Shown piece after piece: positions 62,452 to 64,000 of a stretch of 64,000 nt of DNA (its first letter is position 1; each line of letters starts with the position of its first letter). Both the position numbers and the translations under genes were made by a program. The notes under the pieces were generated by a model. It ran no database searches. It was not told the origin of the DNA and saw only the letters and a list, made by a program, of their open reading frames with translations. The DNA lies in NCBI GenBank assembly GCA_014380615.1, contig JACMJM010000045.1, positions 38,497-102,496 of the forward strand, read 5' to 3'. Source of the DNA: Sphingobacteriaceae bacterium. Its GTDB lineage: Bacteria; Bacteroidota; Bacteroidia; Sphingobacteriales; Sphingobacteriaceae.

Positions 62452-62481
62452 TTTGTAAATGCAGATGTATTATTATATTTG
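62452..62481 (+). promoter_or_regulatory. Bacteroidota-type promoter of the GH108 gene
   Basis: TTTG (62452-62455), an 18-base spacer, then full-consensus TATATTTG (62474-62481). It overlaps an inverted repeat ACAAATTG/CAATTTGT (62422-62429, 62449-62456) that could be an operator; a hairpin AAGGCTT-TCCT-AAGCCTT follows at the start of the RNA (62484-62501). The rest of the gap 62133-62533 is AT-rich, with one more palindrome near 62311-62330. Confidence 0.55.
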
Positions 62482-62533
62482 ATAAGGCTTTCCTAAGCCT
62501 TGATGATGAGTTAACACAAAACCTATAACCAAA

Positions 62534-63094
62534 ATGGCGGATTTTAATCAGGCGTATCTTATAACTATGCAAAATGAAGGCGGCTACGCGAACGACCCTC
62601 AGGATAGGGGTGGCGAAACTTGGAAAGGTATCGCACGTAATTTTTGGCCCCAATGGAAAGGCTGGGTAATTGTTGATACTATTAAAGCAACAAATCCGCC
62701 GGTTTTGAATAAGGCCTTAGCAGCTCAAACAGACCTTAATAATATGGTACTGCAGTTTTATAAATCTAATTACTGGGATATAAACAAGCTGGATCAGATC
62801 AATTCTCAGCAGGTTGCCAACCAATTATTTGATATTGCGGTAAATATGGGAGTGGGGCGGGCCTCCAAGTTCTTACAGCAAGCCATCTCTCCGCAAATTA
62901 CTGTTGATGGTGTAATTGGTCCAAAAACCGTCGCTGGAGCCAATGCCATGGAACCAAAGCAATTATATGACGCGATAAATGTTCTTCGGACAGAAAAATA
63001 CAATCAGATAATCGCGGCAAATCCATCGCAGGCTAAGTTTAAAAATAGCTGGTTTAGCAGGATTAAACCTTATGATTCATCTCTGCCTTCGTAG
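62534..63094 (+). CDS. GH108 family N-acetylmuramidase-like protein
   Basis: A 186-residue lysozyme-like protein. NEGGYANDPQDRGGETWKGI contains the catalytic glutamate of GH108 (near residue 15). The C-terminal half (FLQQAISPQITVDGVIGPKT) is the associated peptidoglycan-binding part. Such enzymes occur as phage endolysins and secretion-activator proteins; there is no holin, spanin or phage gene nearby and no signal peptide. Confidence 0.9.
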   Translation: MADFNQAYLITMQNEGGYANDPQDRGGETWKGIARNFWPQWKGWVIVDTIKATNPPVLNKALAAQTDLNNMVLQFYKSNYWDINKLDQINSQQVANQLFDIAVNMGVGRASKFLQQAISPQITVDGVIGPKTVAGANAMEPKQLYDAINVLRTEKYNQIIAANPSQAKFKNSWFSRIKPYDSSLPS

Positions 63095-63162
63095 TACCTA
63101 TCGGTACACCACGTTTTTTATTAGTTTGTAAACCCAGGCAAAGAAATACTGTTAATTGCTTT

Positions 63163-63390
63163 ATGATTGATGATCCGTATAGGAAACGATTATTTGAAAT
63201 GCGGCTGATTGACATCCATACCAAATATTCGTGGTTAAGTGATGAACTGTCTGACAAGGATTTTATAAAACTCTTTCCGGTATTTTATAAACGAGGGAAG
63301 CCGGTGCTGCCCGACAGGCCCGCAGGCTACGACCTCGACAGGCAGGTTTTTCTTGAAGTTCTTGTTGCCTTTAGGCAATCGTTTAGTTAA
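63163..63390 (+). CDS. Hypothetical protein
   Basis: A 75-residue protein (DDPYRKRLFEMRLIDIHTKY, SDKDFIKLFPVFYKRGKPVL). Not recognised. Part of its 3' half (CCCGACAGGCCCGCAGG, then CTCGACAGGCAGG) looks like intergenic repeat sequence read through in frame. Confidence 0.45.
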   Translation: MIDDPYRKRLFEMRLIDIHTKYSWLSDELSDKDFIKLFPVFYKRGKPVLPDRPAGYDLDRQVFLEVLVAFRQSFS

Positions 63391-63504
63391 TTCAATATAA
63401 ATTTTAAAGAACTATTCCGAAATTAGGCTGTTAAGTCTTTATTGTATTCTCAATCTAAACGTGAGAAACTTTAATTTATATCATCCACTTAACATAACAA
63501 TATC

Positions 63505-63840
63505 ATGAAAAATTACAAGGAATTATTAAGCGATGCTGAATCTCTTTTTAAAGATGTTACACACAGCAACACAAAACACAGCAGCAGTGATGAAACTGCC
63601 AAATTGATTGCTGTAGCGGCAATAGGATTAGCCGTGGGAGGTTTATTAGGAATACTATTCGCCCCTTCAGCCGGTTCTGAAACCAGGAGTACTATCGCCG
63701 ATTCTGTAAACGGCTTTAGCGGTACTGTACGTGACAAAGCCAGACAAGGAATTGATAAACTTGCCGATTTAAAAAACCAGGCGGTTGACACTGTTAAAAC
63801 CAGAGTTAATGGTTCTGCCGAAACAGAACCTGCGGTTTAG
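63505..63840 (+). CDS. YtxH domain stress protein
   Basis: A 111-residue protein. One hydrophobic glycine-rich segment (LIAVAAIGLAVGGLLGILFA) is followed by PSAGSETRSTIADSVNGF and an amphipathic helical tail, as in YtxH/gas-vesicle-like stress proteins. It ends before a strong terminator. Confidence 0.9.
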   Translation: MKNYKELLSDAESLFKDVTHSNTKHSSSDETAKLIAVAAIGLAVGGLLGILFAPSAGSETRSTIADSVNGFSGTVRDKARQGIDKLADLKNQAVDTVKTRVNGSAETEPAV

Positions 63841-63867
63841 TTTCGGTTTTACATATACGAGAAGAGG

Positions 63868-63900
63868 CCGTCTCATAAGCAATTATGAGACGGTTTTTTT
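63868..63900 (+). terminator. Terminator of the ytxH-like gene
   Basis: CCGTCTCATAA and TTATGAGACGG form an 11-base-pair perfect stem with a 4-base loop, followed by seven T. Confidence 0.95.
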
Positions 63901-63928
63901 ATGCTTTGATTTTGAAGATTCCACGTCG

Positions 63929-64000
63929 ATGGCATTTTCGTTATTAGTGTTAGCTAATGTTATTCTGGTAAGTTTTATAGGCTGGCGGCAGAGCAAAAGA
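63929..64000 (+). CDS. Possible start of a membrane protein gene, cut by the window edge
   Basis: From ATG 63929 the frame MAFSLLVLANVILVSFIGW is open to the window edge and begins with one hydrophobic segment. Too short to identify; it could be chance. Confidence 0.3.
   Translation, partial: MAFSLLVLANVILVSFIGWRQSKR

Noticed and set aside
1..64000. CRISPR array, prophage or integrative element
   Set aside because: No regularly spaced repeats, integrase, transposase or structural phage genes were found on either strand.

Overview
The window looks like a Bacteroidota chromosome, most probably of the family Sphingobacteriaceae (Pedobacter or a relative). Evidence is moderate-to-low GC, weak Shine-Dalgarno sequences, promoter-like TTTG-N18/19-TAnnTTTG pairs, and families typical of that phylum: a MoaC/MoaB fusion, an alginate-export-type porin, stand-alone receiver proteins, DUF2382 and YtxH stress proteins, and dispersed palindromic intergenic repeats. 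No tRNA, rRNA, CRISPR array or transposase gene was seen.

Region 1 (1-14.5 kb) is a nitrate assimilation island, read mainly on the minus strand. In transcription order it has nirB-nirD (nitrite reductase), moaCB and moeA (molybdenum cofactor), then a unit holding a small NrtS-like membrane protein, an outer-membrane porin, an ABC nitrate importer (nrtA, nrtB, nrtD), a NarK-type transporter and the catalytic nitrate reductase, which runs off the left edge. A CRP/FNR-family regulator with an N-terminal cysteine cluster sits in the middle on the plus strand. A palindrome with FNR-like half-sites precedes nirB, and a near copy precedes the NrtS unit. Together these genes carry nitrate across both membranes, reduce it to nitrite and ammonium, supply the Mo cofactor and probably sense the signal.

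Region 2 (14.5-31 kb) holds a frameshifted GAF gene, a DUF92 protein, an RhlE-type helicase, a nitroreductase/YceI pair divergent from an HxlR regulator, lysC and lysA, a CheB-like methylesterase with two glycosyltransferases, and a four-gene cluster resembling an Rsb-type partner switch (membrane protein, receiver-PP2C phosphatase, STAS protein, HATPase). A DUF2130 gene follows; its last 75 bases are duplicated downstream with only synonymous changes.

Region 3 (31-46.5 kb) has a two-component system, alanine dehydrogenase, proB-proA, a PerM-type permease, stress proteins (DUF2382, DUF2383, glycine-zipper lipoprotein), two convergent receivers, a ROK protein that looks catalytically dead, PPK2, and two tandem candidate small RNAs.

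Region 4 (46.5-64 kb) has a PL9-like pectate lyase, a metallophosphoesterase, two AraC-type regulators, an MFS exporter, a two-subunit molybdenum hydroxylase (a second user of Mo cofactor), hydrolases, an aminotransferase preceded by what looks like a transcription attenuator, and two peptidoglycan hydrolases.

The least explained signals are RNA-like: (a) a stem-loop leader block directly upstream of lysC, upstream of the glucosaminidase gene, and in an orphan copy at 59.1 kb; (b) the terminator/antiterminator pair 18 bases before the aminotransferase start; (c) short promoter-terminator units at 45.5-45.7 kb and 59.0 kb; and (d) a family of dispersed repeats with GAGGCTGTCTCAAA-type ends.
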